Counted from the stretch's first letter, positions 15,598 to 24,733 are shown. The stretch is DNA of 64,000 bases from Prevotella sp. (GCA_017541365.1 JAFXZF010000010.1:56892-120891), one strand, 5' to 3'. Notes: generated by a model from the sequence alone, not told the origin. Numbers and translations are program-made.

Positions 15598-16725
15598 TTA
15601 TAATCTTCTCTGCATATTATCAACAACACTCTTCTTCCACTGCGTGAAATCATCATTTTCAATATGCTTGCGTGCATCAGACACTAACCGTAGGTAAAAA
15701 GCGAGATTGTGTATGGATGCTATCTGCAGAGCAAGATACTCCTGAGCCTTGAAGAGATGGTGTAGATATGCTTTTGTGGTAATCTTATCGATATCGCAGC
15801 CATCAGGGTCAAGGGGGGTGAAGTCATCCTCCCACTTCTTGTTTTTCATATTCATCGTACCCTCATAGGTAAAGAGCATCGCATTACGGCCATTACGTGT
15901 AGGCATCACGCAGTCAAACATATCGACTCCTCTCTCAATATTCTCAAGTATATTCCAAGGTGTGCCCACTCCCATGAGATATCTTGGTTTATCCTTAGGT
16001 AGGATATCGTTGACAACTTCCACCATTTCATACATCACCTCTGCAGGTTCGCCTACAGCCAACCCTCCAATCGCATTGCCATCACAATTCTTGTCAGCTA
16101 CATATTTTGCCGACTCCTGCCGCAGATCCTTGAATGTGCATCCCTGCACAATCGGGAAGAGGCTTTGATGGTATCCATACAGGGGTTGTGTCTCGTCAAA
16201 ACGCCTCACACAGCGATCCAACCACTTATTGGTCAATGTGAGACTCTTGCGAGCGTACTGCCAATCGCTCTTTCCTGATGGGCACTCGTCGAGCGCCATG
16301 ATGATATCAGCTCCTATAATACGCTCTGTATCAATGACATTCTCAGGGGTAAAGAAATGTTTCGAACCGTCGATATGACTGCGAAACTCGCATCCCTCCT
16401 CTGTCAACTTGCGTATGCTGGAGAGCGAGAACACCTGAAAGCCACCAGAATCAGTCAGGATAGGTCTCTCCCACCCTATAAACTTGTGTAGTCCTCCAGC
16501 CTTGCGCAAGATGTCAAGACCTGGACGCAAGTAGAGGTGATAGGTGTTTCCCAATATAATCTGAGCCAGCACCTGCTTACGCAGTTCCTCAAAGTGAACA
16601 GCCTTTACACTACCCACCGTACCCACAGGCATGAAGATAGGAGTGAGAATGTCACCATGATCGGTAGTTATCTTACCAGCACGTGCCCAACTATTGGCAT
16701 CTGTATGTTGCAACTCAAACGTCAT
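15598..16725 (-). CDS. tgt: Queuine tRNA-ribosyltransferase
   Basis: This 375-residue TIM-barrel enzyme exchanges guanine 34 of certain tRNAs for a queuosine precursor. Active-site stretches are LTDSGGFQVFSL, FRSHIDGSKHFFTPE, GGLAVGEPAEVM and the nucleophile region VDMFDCVMPTRNGRN. Unusual: the canonical zinc site (CxCxxC followed by a distant His) is not there. After PLDPD the sequence reads GCDIDKITTKAYLHHL, so the three-cysteine spacing is lost although the His pair is kept. This may be a lineage feature. It lies between lon and the LptF-like gene, 20 and 8 bases from them. Confidence 0.95.
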   Translation of the reverse strand: MTFELQHTDANSWARAGKITTDHGDILTPIFMPVGTVGSVKAVHFEELRKQVLAQIILGNTYHLYLRPGLDILRKAGGLHKFIGWERPILTDSGGFQVFSLSSIRKLTEEGCEFRSHIDGSKHFFTPENVIDTERIIGADIIMALDECPSGKSDWQYARKSLTLTNKWLDRCVRRFDETQPLYGYHQSLFPIVQGCTFKDLRQESAKYVADKNCDGNAIGGLAVGEPAEVMYEMVEVVNDILPKDKPRYLMGVGTPWNILENIERGVDMFDCVMPTRNGRNAMLFTYEGTMNMKNKKWEDDFTPLDPDGCDIDKITTKAYLHHLFKAQEYLALQIASIHNLAFYLRLVSDARKHIENDDFTQWKKSVVDNMQRRL

Positions 16726-16745
16726 ATGTTTTTTTCTTTATCACC

Positions 16746-19232
16746 TCACTTGGCATCGTGCTCCTCATCCTCGGGAATGGTGAAGTCAAGAGGATTGCTC
16801 ACCTTTTGCTTTGTTAAGGCAAAATCGAGTACATCAGATACGCTCTCCACATAGTGGAATGATACACCTTTCAGATAATCTGGTGCAATTTCCTCAATGT
16901 CCTTCCTATTAGCATCGCAAAGCACGATATCTGTGATACCTGCTCGCTTGGCAGCAAGTATTTTCTCCTTTATACCACCTACTGGCAGCACTTTGCCTCG
17001 CAGGGTTATTTCGCCTGTCATCGCAACGTTTTTGCGTACTTTACGCTGTGTCAGAGCTGATGCTATAGAAGTAGCTATTGTGATACCTGCTGAAGGTCCG
17101 TCTTTTGGCGTTGCACCCTCAGGAACGTGTATATGAATGTTCCAATGACTGAATATTCTGGAATCTATACCCAACAATTCGGCATGAGCCTTGATATACT
17201 CTAAAGCTATCGTGGCACTCTCTTTCATCACGTCACCAAGATTACCTGTTAGGGTTAGTTTTCCACTCTTGCCTTTGGACAGGCTCGTCTCTATAAAGAG
17301 TATCTCTCCTCCTACACTTGTCCATGCTAGTCCCGTCACTACGCCAGCATACTCGTTACCCTGATATATGTCGCGGTAGAATGGTGGTTTTCCAATTAGG
17401 TCCTCTATGTTCTCAGGGGTAATCTTGTCGTATGGTAAATCAGTATCACGCATAAGATAGAATGCGAGTTTTCTGAAACATTTGTTTATCTGTTTCTCCA
17501 ACTGTCGCACACCACTCTCGCGAGTGTATCTCTCGATGATTTTCTCCAACGCCGATTTTTTGAAATTGAGCTTCTTATTTGCTGCCATTCCCGTTTTCTC
17601 CTTCTCGCGTGGCACGAGGTGGCGCTTGGCGATTTCTATCTTCTCCTCTGTAGTATATCCGCTGAGTTCTATTATCTCCATACGATCCAACAATGGACCT
17701 GGTATAGTAGATAGAGTATTGGCAGTGGCAATAAACATTACCTTGGAGAGGTCGTAGTCGAGATCGAGGAAATTATCATGAAAGGCATTGTTTTGCTCAG
17801 GATCGAGAACCTCCAATAAAGCTGATGCAGGGTCGCCATGATTGGTGTTTTGCGTTATTTTGTCGATTTCGTCGAGAATAAATACGGGGTTGCTTGAACC
17901 TGCCTTCTCTATGCTCTTTATAATGCGTCCGGGCATAGCTCCTACGTATGTACGGCGATGACCACGTATCTCGGCTTCGTCATGCAGTCCGCCCAGACTC
18001 ACTCTGACATATTTTCTCTTTAGTGCATCAGCGATGCTTTTTCCAAGACTTGTCTTGCCCACTCCAGGAGGACCATACAGACAAAGTATGGGAGACTTCA
18101 TGTCGCCACGCAGGTTGAGCACAGCTATATACTCCAATATGCGCTCCTTAACCTTCTCCATACCATAGTGGTTGCGATTAAGTATTTTCTGAGCACGTGC
18201 TATATCCATGTCATCCTTGGTAAACTCGCCCCATGGTAGTTCCACTATCTGTTGCAGATAGGACAACTGTACATTGTAGTCGCTGGACTGTGGGTGCATC
18301 TGCTTGAGGCGCTCCATTTCTTTATCAAATGTCTCTCTTACCTTAGCATTCCACTTTTTTGTTTCAGCCTTTTCACGCAGTTTAGCAAGTTCTGGTGATG
18401 ACTCTTCGTCACCCAGTTCCTTGTTAATCATCTTGAGCTGATGACGCAGAAAGTACTCTTTCTGTTCATTGTCGATGGTGTGTTGTGTGCGATTTTGTAT
18501 GTCCAGCCTGAGGTTGGCATATTGTATCTCCCTGTTGACGTACTCAAGTAGTTTAAAGGCTCTACTCATGATGCTGTTTGCTGACAACAACTCCATTTTC
18601 TCGTTGAGTTTCAACGGGATATGGTAAGCTACCATGTTTATAAACAGCTCAGGGTCATCTATGCTATGCAGCGATAACTGTAATTCAAAAGGGAAGGTGT
18701 CACTCTTGTCGATCAACTCTGAAACTCGCTTTCTCAGGTCGCTTACAACAGTGAAAAATTCCATATCTTCTCCATTAGGCTTATCTTCTGGCATTGGCAC
18801 CACATGTGCACGAAGAAATGGTTCTTCCTTCACTACGCTCTCTATACGACAACGTGTCAATCCTTGTGCTATAAAGGCATAACGGTTGAGTTGTCCAGGC
18901 ATCTCAAATACCTTGAGGAACTGCGATATTACGCCATATTCGCACAGGTCCTCTGCGGAGGGTTCTTCTATGCTTATGTCCTTCTGACAGAACATAGCAA
19001 ACTGCTGTTTGGGATGTTTCTCTATATATTTTACCAGTTGGCGTGTGGTGTCACGAGCTATAGTGACCGATGCCAGCACTCCTGGAAAACTCACAATGTT
19101 GCGAGTTATAAGAACAGGCATATCACCCTCTTTTCCCATGCTGAACATCTTTTCGATGTCACCTTCAAACTCTGCAAACATACGCATTTGTGATTCCTGT
19201 GGCTCACCCATTATGTCGTTGAATATATTCAT
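16746..19232 (-). CDS. lon: ATP-dependent protease Lon
   Basis: This 828-residue protein has three parts: an N-terminal substrate-binding LON domain (about 35-240) with a coiled-coil stretch, an AAA+ module with GPPGVGKTS (Walker A) and FILDEIDK (Walker B), and a C-terminal serine/lysine protease domain with KDGPSAGITIA (catalytic Ser) and VLPVGGIKEKILAAKRAG (catalytic Lys). Lon degrades misfolded and regulatory proteins and in other bacteria also degrades HU. Its start overlaps the stop of the HU/LysM gene by four bases, so expression of the two is probably coupled. Confidence 0.97.
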   Translation of the reverse strand: MNIFNDIMGEPQESQMRMFAEFEGDIEKMFSMGKEGDMPVLITRNIVSFPGVLASVTIARDTTRQLVKYIEKHPKQQFAMFCQKDISIEEPSAEDLCEYGVISQFLKVFEMPGQLNRYAFIAQGLTRCRIESVVKEEPFLRAHVVPMPEDKPNGEDMEFFTVVSDLRKRVSELIDKSDTFPFELQLSLHSIDDPELFINMVAYHIPLKLNEKMELLSANSIMSRAFKLLEYVNREIQYANLRLDIQNRTQHTIDNEQKEYFLRHQLKMINKELGDEESSPELAKLREKAETKKWNAKVRETFDKEMERLKQMHPQSSDYNVQLSYLQQIVELPWGEFTKDDMDIARAQKILNRNHYGMEKVKERILEYIAVLNLRGDMKSPILCLYGPPGVGKTSLGKSIADALKRKYVRVSLGGLHDEAEIRGHRRTYVGAMPGRIIKSIEKAGSSNPVFILDEIDKITQNTNHGDPASALLEVLDPEQNNAFHDNFLDLDYDLSKVMFIATANTLSTIPGPLLDRMEIIELSGYTTEEKIEIAKRHLVPREKEKTGMAANKKLNFKKSALEKIIERYTRESGVRQLEKQINKCFRKLAFYLMRDTDLPYDKITPENIEDLIGKPPFYRDIYQGNEYAGVVTGLAWTSVGGEILFIETSLSKGKSGKLTLTGNLGDVMKESATIALEYIKAHAELLGIDSRIFSHWNIHIHVPEGATPKDGPSAGITIATSIASALTQRKVRKNVAMTGEITLRGKVLPVGGIKEKILAAKRAGITDIVLCDANRKDIEEIAPDYLKGVSFHYVESVSDVLDFALTKQKVSNPLDFTIPEDEEHDAK

Positions 19233-20263
19233 TTACGTTTTTTTATTTTCAGTTTTGGAATAAGAAGCACATCGCCTTCTTTTACCTCTTTTTTATTGTT
19301 GTATGCCTCTACGTAGCATTCCATTTCTGGACCCAGATAAGCCTTTGATATACCCTTTAGGGTCTGTCCCTTCAAAACTTTTACCTCTGTTTCTGTTCCG
19401 ATAATAGTGTAGGCACCATATTTTACACGTGGATCAGCATTGTATGTTTCCTGTGCAACATCCTCTTGCTCATCAGCAGCAGATTTTTTCTCAACGACAT
19501 CCGCTGTTGTATTAGCTATATCTTTCTCTGTGTTCACTACAGCAGTATCGACTGTTGTTTTATTAGTTGCGGTGGTATCCAGCGCCACTGCTGGCTCTTC
19601 GGCGTTCTGTTTCTCTTCCTGGGTGAACCATCCTTTTTGTGCTGCAAAATATCCTATAGCAAAAAATAGTACTGACATTATCACACATGCGAGGATGGCA
19701 TATAGCTTAACATTACTTTCTTTTTCAACGAGGGTTTCATCCTCCGTCTCTTCTTCTACAGGATTATTCTCTGCTGGTTCGTTTTCCGCCGTAGAGTTAC
19801 CGTTTTCTGTTGGAATATCAGCAACAGGAGCCACAACGGGAGTCACAACAGGAGCTACCTCCTGCTCATCACTCTCCGCAGGAATATCGGCAACGGGAGC
19901 CACTACTGGAGTGATTTCTTCTTTTTCCTTCTTTTCTGCCGTAGCTGTGTCTCCATCCACTATGACTGTTTCAAAGTGTGCAAAGGGCTTATTTATCATA
20001 TCACGCATGACATTGTCTGGAGTAAATATTATCTTATCGTGCGCTGCTATGACAACTTTCTCTCCCGTATTGACATTCACGGAGCTACGTTCTTTTACCT
20101 CTTGTAGTTTGAATGTTCCGAAGCCCTTTATCTTTACTATGCGGTCTTGCAGCAGTCCTTCATTGATTACCTCTACGACCTGTTGCATGAAAGCCTCGGA
20201 AGCTCCAAGTTTCATCTTATGTTTTTCGACGATTATTCGTGCTATATCTTTTATTGTAGCCAT
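19229..20263 (-). CDS. HU-type DNA-binding domain fused to a transmembrane helix and LysM domain
   Basis: This is a 344-residue protein. Residues 1-92 form an HU/IHF-like domain (IVKIKGFGTFKLQEVKER; arm tip NVNTGEK). Residues about 100-185 are an acidic Pro/Val/Glu-rich linker with two copies of VVAPVADIP (120-128 and 143-151). Residues about 186-208 form one transmembrane helix (KLYAILACVIMSVLFFAIGYF). Then comes a Thr/Ala/Glu-rich spacer and a C-terminal LysM-like domain (about 290-340, VKVLKGQTLKGISKAYLG ... GDVLLIPKL). The predicted topology puts HU in the cytoplasm and LysM in the periplasm. The arm lacks the proline that HU uses to kink DNA. It lies 23 bases downstream of a normal HU gene. 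Confidence 0.85.
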   Translation of the reverse strand: MATIKDIARIIVEKHKMKLGASEAFMQQVVEVINEGLLQDRIVKIKGFGTFKLQEVKERSSVNVNTGEKVVIAAHDKIIFTPDNVMRDMINKPFAHFETVIVDGDTATAEKKEKEEITPVVAPVADIPAESDEQEVAPVVTPVVAPVADIPTENGNSTAENEPAENNPVEEETEDETLVEKESNVKLYAILACVIMSVLFFAIGYFAAQKGWFTQEEKQNAEEPAVALDTTATNKTTVDTAVVNTEKDIANTTADVVEKKSAADEQEDVAQETYNADPRVKYGAYTIIGTETEVKVLKGQTLKGISKAYLGPEMECYVEAYNNKKEVKEGDVLLIPKLKIKKRK

Positions 20264-20286
20264 GATTCTATGTTGGGGGTATGATA

Positions 20287-20559
20287 TTACTTTATTTTTT
20301 CCTTGAGTGAAGTCATTGGTTTGAAATTGACCACAAGTTTTGGTGGCACGAGCATTTTCTGCCCTGTAAGAGGATTAGATATAATGCGCTCCAGACGTTT
20401 TTTTACATCAAAGCTACCCAAGCCTGATATTGTGACGCTTGTATCATCACACAACATATCGACGATACCATGCATAGCCGTCCTTACTACATTCTGTGTC
20501 TCACTCGCAGTCAGTCCAGATTTATGCGACAGAGCTGCAATAAACTCTTTGTTATTCAT
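20287..20559 (-). CDS. HU family DNA-binding protein
   Basis: This 90-residue protein is a complete HU/IHF-type nucleoid protein. It has two N-terminal helices (NKEFIAALSHKSGLTASETQNVVRTA), GLGSFDVKKRL leading into the arms, and the arm tip SNPLTGQ with the intercalating proline. The C-terminal strand ends in FKPMTSLKEKIK. It lies between rimO (31 bases) and the membrane-anchored HU gene (23 bases). The pair invites the idea of HU heterodimers, but that is inference. Confidence 0.92.
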   Translation of the reverse strand: MNNKEFIAALSHKSGLTASETQNVVRTAMHGIVDMLCDDTSVTISGLGSFDVKKRLERIISNPLTGQKMLVPPKLVVNFKPMTSLKEKIK

Positions 20560-20590
20560 ACTGTACTATACTTTACTATTTTGTGGTCAT

Positions 20591-21895
20591 CTATTTTACT
20601 AATTCTCCATACAAGTCAAATTCTTCAGCAGCGGTTATCTTGACATTATAAAACTTGCCTGTTTTTAGCTTGTTATCTGCATGAAGAAGCACCTCGGGAT
20701 CTACTTCTGGTGACGAGTATTCGTTGCGTCCAACATACCATTCGCCCTCTTTGCGGTCAATTATTACCTTCATCGTCTTTCCGATGTTTTCTTCCATTAT
20801 TTCAGCAGAAATACGTTGCTGCACTCTCATAAGTTTGTCCAGGCGTTGCTGCTTTATTTCTTCTGGCACATCATCTTCATAATGATCTGCGCTGTAGGTG
20901 CCATCTTCCTCAGAGTATGCAAAAGCTCCCATCCGCTCAAAGCGTGCCCATTTTACAAACTCCACCAACTCATCAAAGTCTTTGTCCGTTTCGCCAGGGA
21001 AGCCTACCATCAGAGTGGTGCGTAGCACTATACCAGGCACCCTTTTTCGCAAGTCCGATACGAGCTGCATGGTTTCTTCTTTGGTGGTATCTCGCTTCAT
21101 GCGTTTGAGTACTGATGTCGATATGTGCTGCAAGGCTATATCCAGATACTTGCATACGTTATCTTTCTCACGCATTACATCGAGTAGTTCTATAGGAAAC
21201 TGGTTAGGATAAGCATAATGCAACCTAATCCACTCCACGCCCTTTATATCTGCCATTTGCGATATTAGTTCGGCAATACTACGTTTCCCATATATATCCA
21301 CACCATAGTAAGTCAGTTCCTGTGCTATGATCTGAAACTCCCTTACGCCCTCACTTACGAGTTCTTTGACCTCGCTGATGATATCTTCTATTCGACGGCT
21401 CTTGTGTTTTCCCGTCATCGCAGGTATAGCACAATAGGCACAATGACGGTCGCAACCCTCCGAAATCTTTATGTATCGATAATGGTTTATGTTACGCTTT
21501 GGAGTGATCTCCGTATGGTTTTGCTTGGTTCCCTCACTCTCAGGCATCTCATCCACCATCCTGCTCCAGTCAAACTTCCCATAATACTTATCGACCTCAG
21601 GTATTTCCTGCTGCAAATCTGCGAGATAACGTTCCGAGAGGCATCCCATCACGTACAGTGTATCTATCTCACCGTGCTTCTTTGCTTCCACAAATTGCAG
21701 GATAGTATTAACACTTTCCTCTTTGGCATCGCCAATAAATCCGCATGTGTTTATCACTACTGTTTTACCTTTGACCTCTGGTGCATCAACATAACACTCG
21801 TAGCCCTTCTTGCAAAACATTTTCTGCAAGCATTCGCTGTCAACAAGGTTTTTGTAACATCCCAGCGTGACTATGTCTATTCTATTATGTATCAT
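20591..21895 (-). CDS. rimO: Ribosomal protein S12 methylthiotransferase
   Basis: This 434-residue radical-SAM enzyme methylthiolates an aspartate of ribosomal protein S12. It has an N-terminal UPF0004 domain (DIVTLGCYKNLVDSE), the radical-SAM motif CDRHCAYC binding the 4Fe-4S cluster, and a C-terminal TRAM domain. The GCDRHCAYCAIPAMTGKHKSR context favours RimO over MiaB. It overlaps the ftsY stop by four bases. Confidence 0.94.
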   Translation of the reverse strand: MIHNRIDIVTLGCYKNLVDSECLQKMFCKKGYECYVDAPEVKGKTVVINTCGFIGDAKEESVNTILQFVEAKKHGEIDTLYVMGCLSERYLADLQQEIPEVDKYYGKFDWSRMVDEMPESEGTKQNHTEITPKRNINHYRYIKISEGCDRHCAYCAIPAMTGKHKSRRIEDIISEVKELVSEGVREFQIIAQELTYYGVDIYGKRSIAELISQMADIKGVEWIRLHYAYPNQFPIELLDVMREKDNVCKYLDIALQHISTSVLKRMKRDTTKEETMQLVSDLRKRVPGIVLRTTLMVGFPGETDKDFDELVEFVKWARFERMGAFAYSEEDGTYSADHYEDDVPEEIKQQRLDKLMRVQQRISAEIMEENIGKTMKVIIDRKEGEWYVGRNEYSSPEVDPEVLLHADNKLKTGKFYNVKITAAEEFDLYGELVK

Positions 21896-22866
21896 TCTCC
21901 AAAGAGACTGTCCACAAATTCTCGGCGATTAAATTGCTGAAGATCTTCCATCCCCTCACCCAATCCTATATATTTCACGGGAACTTTCAGCTGATCAGAT
22001 ATACCTATTACTACGCCTCCCTTGGCTGTGCCATCAAGTTTGGTTATGGCCAATGATGATATCTGTGTTACTGCAGCAAACTGTTTAGCTTGCTCAAAAG
22101 CATTCTGTCCAGTGGAGCCATCAAGTACCAAGAGCACCTCATCTGGTGCGCTGGGTATTACTTTTTTCATCACTTCCTTAATCTTCTTCAGCTCGTTCAT
22201 CAAGTTTACCTTGTTATGCAGTCTGCCTGCTGTATCTATGATGACTACATCGGCATTATTAGCCTTAGCTGATGACAGAGTGTCAAATGCTACACTTGCC
22301 GGATCACTGCCCATTTGTTGCTTTACTACAGGCACCCCTACACGTTCGCCCCATGCTACAAGTTGTTCTACTGCAGCAGCCCTAAAGGTATCAGCTGCAC
22401 CAAGATATACTTTCTTGCCTGACTGCTTGAACTGATATGCCAGTTTGCCTATGGTTGTAGTCTTACCTACTCCGTTTACACCTACCACAAGTATGACGTA
22501 TGGGGTGTTGCTGTCTGTTTGTTGGGAGTCACCGCTTTGTGTTTCATTGTCATGCTTGTTACCATTATCTACTTCCTCAAGTAGTCCTACTATCTCTTCT
22601 CGCAATATATTGTTGAGTTCCGATGTTGACACATACTTGTCACGTGCCACCCTTGCCTCTATTCGCTCTATCACTTTTAGTGTAGTGTCCACACCGACAT
22701 CACTTGTTACCAGTACTTCCTCTAATTCGTCGAGCACATCGTCGTCCACAGTATCACGACCAGCTACGGCGCGAGTCAGTTTTTCAAACATGCTGTGCTT
22801 TGTTTTCTCAAGTCCCTTATCTAAAGTTTCCTTCTTATTCTTGTTGAAAAATCCAAAAAATCCCAT
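21892..22866 (-). CDS. ftsY: Signal recognition particle receptor FtsY
   Basis: This 324-residue SRP GTPase receives ribosome-SRP complexes at the membrane. It has a short N-terminal stretch and NG domain: VVGVNGVGKTTTIGKLA (G1), DTFRAAAVEQL, IIDTAGRLHNK (G3) and ITKLDGTAKGG (G4). The long acidic A domain of E. coli FtsY is absent, as in many Bacteroidetes. It is the first gene of an apparent operon ftsY-rimO-HU-HU/LysM-lon-tgt-lptF-helicase with gaps of 65 bases or less. Confidence 0.96.
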   Translation of the reverse strand: MGFFGFFNKNKKETLDKGLEKTKHSMFEKLTRAVAGRDTVDDDVLDELEEVLVTSDVGVDTTLKVIERIEARVARDKYVSTSELNNILREEIVGLLEEVDNGNKHDNETQSGDSQQTDSNTPYVILVVGVNGVGKTTTIGKLAYQFKQSGKKVYLGAADTFRAAAVEQLVAWGERVGVPVVKQQMGSDPASVAFDTLSSAKANNADVVIIDTAGRLHNKVNLMNELKKIKEVMKKVIPSAPDEVLLVLDGSTGQNAFEQAKQFAAVTQISSLAITKLDGTAKGGVVIGISDQLKVPVKYIGLGEGMEDLQQFNRREFVDSLFGE

Positions 22867-22895
22867 TTTATCGTTACTTTTTTACGTTTTGACTG

Positions 22896-22903
22896 CAAAG
22901 GTA
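22896..22903 (-). promoter_or_regulatory. -7 box of the ftsY operon
   Basis: TACCTTTG on the minus strand lies 29 bases upstream of the ftsY ATG. At the right distance for a -33 box there is only a weak TTCG, so another factor may help, or the spacing is relaxed. Confidence 0.5.
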
Positions 22904-22972
22904 ATAAAAATTATCCATTTCATCGAAGAATACACCTTATTTAAATATATTTTTTTGAGTTGCAAGAAAAAA

Positions 22973-23040
22973 TTGCACATTTTATTTGGTTAGTGTGCAA
23001 AAAATAGTTACCTTTGCACAAACTAAGAAAAATTGTGCAA
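22973..23040. promoter_or_regulatory. Four phased inverted half-sites over the acyl-CoA synthetase promoter
   Basis: TTGCACA (22973-22979), TGTGCAA (22994-23000), TTGCACA (23014-23020) and TGTGCAA (23034-23040) alternate in orientation. Their centres are 21, 20 and 20 bases apart, about two helical turns. They bracket the -33 and -7 boxes, and the third overlaps the end of the -7 box. This is the layout of an operator for a dimeric or tetrameric regulator; the regulator itself is not identifiable here. Confidence 0.55.
22985..23016 (+). promoter_or_regulatory. Promoter of the acyl-CoA synthetase gene
   Basis: TTTG (22985-22988), a 20-base spacer and TACCTTTG (23009-23016) form a perfect consensus. 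The predicted start near 23021 rules out translation from an upstream in-frame TTG at 23014. Confidence 0.85.
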
Positions 23041-23043
23041 TCA

Positions 23044-24702
23044 ATGGAAAATATAACAGGCTTCAATGCTTGCATCGAGCAAGCCGTCAAAAATTATTGG
23101 AATCTCGATGCGCTAACTGATTACAAGGGTGCCACATTACAGTATCAGGATGTAGCACGCAAGATTGAAAAACTACACATACTGTTTGAGAACAGTGGAG
23201 TACAGAAAGGCGACAAGATAGCATTATGTGGACGAAACATGAGCAATTGGGCTGTAGCTTTTCTCGCTACGCTGACATATGGTGCAGTAGCAGTACCTAT
23301 ACTCCATGAGTTTACCGCCGATCAGATACACCACATAGTCAATCATTCTGATGCTCGACTCCTCTTTGTAGGTGATGTAGTGGCAAAACAGATAGACCCT
23401 ACAAAAATGCCTGAGCTTGAGGGTATTATCAATATCATTGACTACTCATTGATGATTTCTCGAACAGACAAGCTAACCTATGCCCGAGAGCACCTCAATG
23501 AGTTTTTTGGCAAGAAATACCCCAAATACTTCCGCAAGGAGTTTGTCAACTATTATAAGGAGGAGAGCCCAGAGCAACTTTGTATCATCAACTACACTTC
23601 GGGTACCACAGGTTTCTCCAAGGGTGTGATGATCCCCTATCGTGCTATGTGGTCAAACCTCGATTTTGCAGGTAAGGTACTTGACGATCAGTTGCACCCT
23701 GGTAACAATACTATATCCATTCTCCCAATGGCTCACATGTATGGTATGGCGTTTGAGTTTATCAAGGAGTTTATGAGCGGTTGTCACATATACTATCTTA
23801 CACGCGTTCCATCACCAGCTGTAGTTGCTCAAGCTTTCACTGACGTAAAACCGATTATCATCATCGCCGTACCTCTTGTCATAGAGAAGATAATACGCAA
23901 GAAGGTCTTCCCAAAGCTTACACCAACTATCAGGTTGCTCATGAAGACACCTGTCGTAGGCACCAAGATAAAGAAGAAAATCCATGACCAGGTGTATAAT
24001 GCCTTTGGTGGCAAACTATATGAGATCATAGTAGGTGGTGCAGCCCTCAATCAGGAGGTGGAGCAATTCCTCAAGGATATCGATTTCCCTATCACCGTAG
24101 GATATGGAGCAACAGAGTGTGCGCCTATCATAACCTATGCCGATTGGAAGGAACATAAGGCTGGCTCTTGTGGACGTTCTGTTGTACACATGGAGGTCAA
24201 GATTGATTCTAAGCATCCTCATAACGAACCAGGTGAGATACTGGCACGAGGCATGAACGTCATGTTGGGCTACTATAAGAATGATGAAGTAACTGCACAG
24301 ACCCTCGACAAAGAAGGATGGTACCATACTGGTGATCTTGGCATAATGGACAAGAAAGGCAACGTTTTCATCAAGGGACGTTCAAAGAATATGCTACTTG
24401 GCCCTTCTGGTCAGAACATCTTCCCTGAGGAGATAGAAGATGCACTCAACTCTCTGCCACTTGTCATGGAAAGTATTGTAGTACAGCGTGACCAGAAGCT
24501 TGTAGCCCTTGTTCACCCAGACCTTGAGGCCTGTGCTGCACGTAATATGAGCAGTGACGATGTTGACAAGCAGATGAAACTCAATCTGGAGCAGCTCAAC
24601 GCTTCACAGCCTGCATACTGCAAGGTCGCATATATAGAGATACGTGATGAAGAGTTTGAAAAAACTCCTAAAAAGTCTATCAAGCGCTTCCTCTACACGT
24701 AG
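23044..24702 (+). CDS. AMP-dependent long-chain acyl-CoA synthetase (FadD-like)
   Basis: This 552-residue adenylate-forming enzyme activates a carboxylic acid, probably a fatty acid, to its CoA thioester. The P-loop-like signature INYTSGTTGFSKGVM, the GYGATECAPI motif, GWYHTGDLG and the C-terminal lysine in KTPKKSIKRFLY are all present. It is monocistronic, divergent from ftsY and followed by a strong bidirectional terminator. The ATG at 23044 is chosen from the promoter position. The phased half-sites in its promoter suggest specific regulation, perhaps by a fatty-acid-responsive repressor, which is inference. Confidence 0.92.
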   Translation: MENITGFNACIEQAVKNYWNLDALTDYKGATLQYQDVARKIEKLHILFENSGVQKGDKIALCGRNMSNWAVAFLATLTYGAVAVPILHEFTADQIHHIVNHSDARLLFVGDVVAKQIDPTKMPELEGIINIIDYSLMISRTDKLTYAREHLNEFFGKKYPKYFRKEFVNYYKEESPEQLCIINYTSGTTGFSKGVMIPYRAMWSNLDFAGKVLDDQLHPGNNTISILPMAHMYGMAFEFIKEFMSGCHIYYLTRVPSPAVVAQAFTDVKPIIIIAVPLVIEKIIRKKVFPKLTPTIRLLMKTPVVGTKIKKKIHDQVYNAFGGKLYEIIVGGAALNQEVEQFLKDIDFPITVGYGATECAPIITYADWKEHKAGSCGRSVVHMEVKIDSKHPHNEPGEILARGMNVMLGYYKNDEVTAQTLDKEGWYHTGDLGIMDKKGNVFIKGRSKNMLLGPSGQNIFPEEIEDALNSLPLVMESIVVQRDQKLVALVHPDLEACAARNMSSDDVDKQMKLNLEQLNASQPAYCKVAYIEIRDEEFEKTPKKSIKRFLYT

Positions 24703-24733
24703 TTTATAGATAACAGATAATAGATAATAGAAA

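Noticed and set aside
15598..16725. preQ1 riboswitch upstream of tgt
   Set aside because: tgt starts only 20 bases after lon, which leaves no room for an aptamer.
19440..20306. 288-codon plus-strand open frame opposite the HU/LysM gene
   Set aside because: Its Ser/Thr/Val-rich composition mirrors the acidic linker codons of the real gene; no promoter or family motif.
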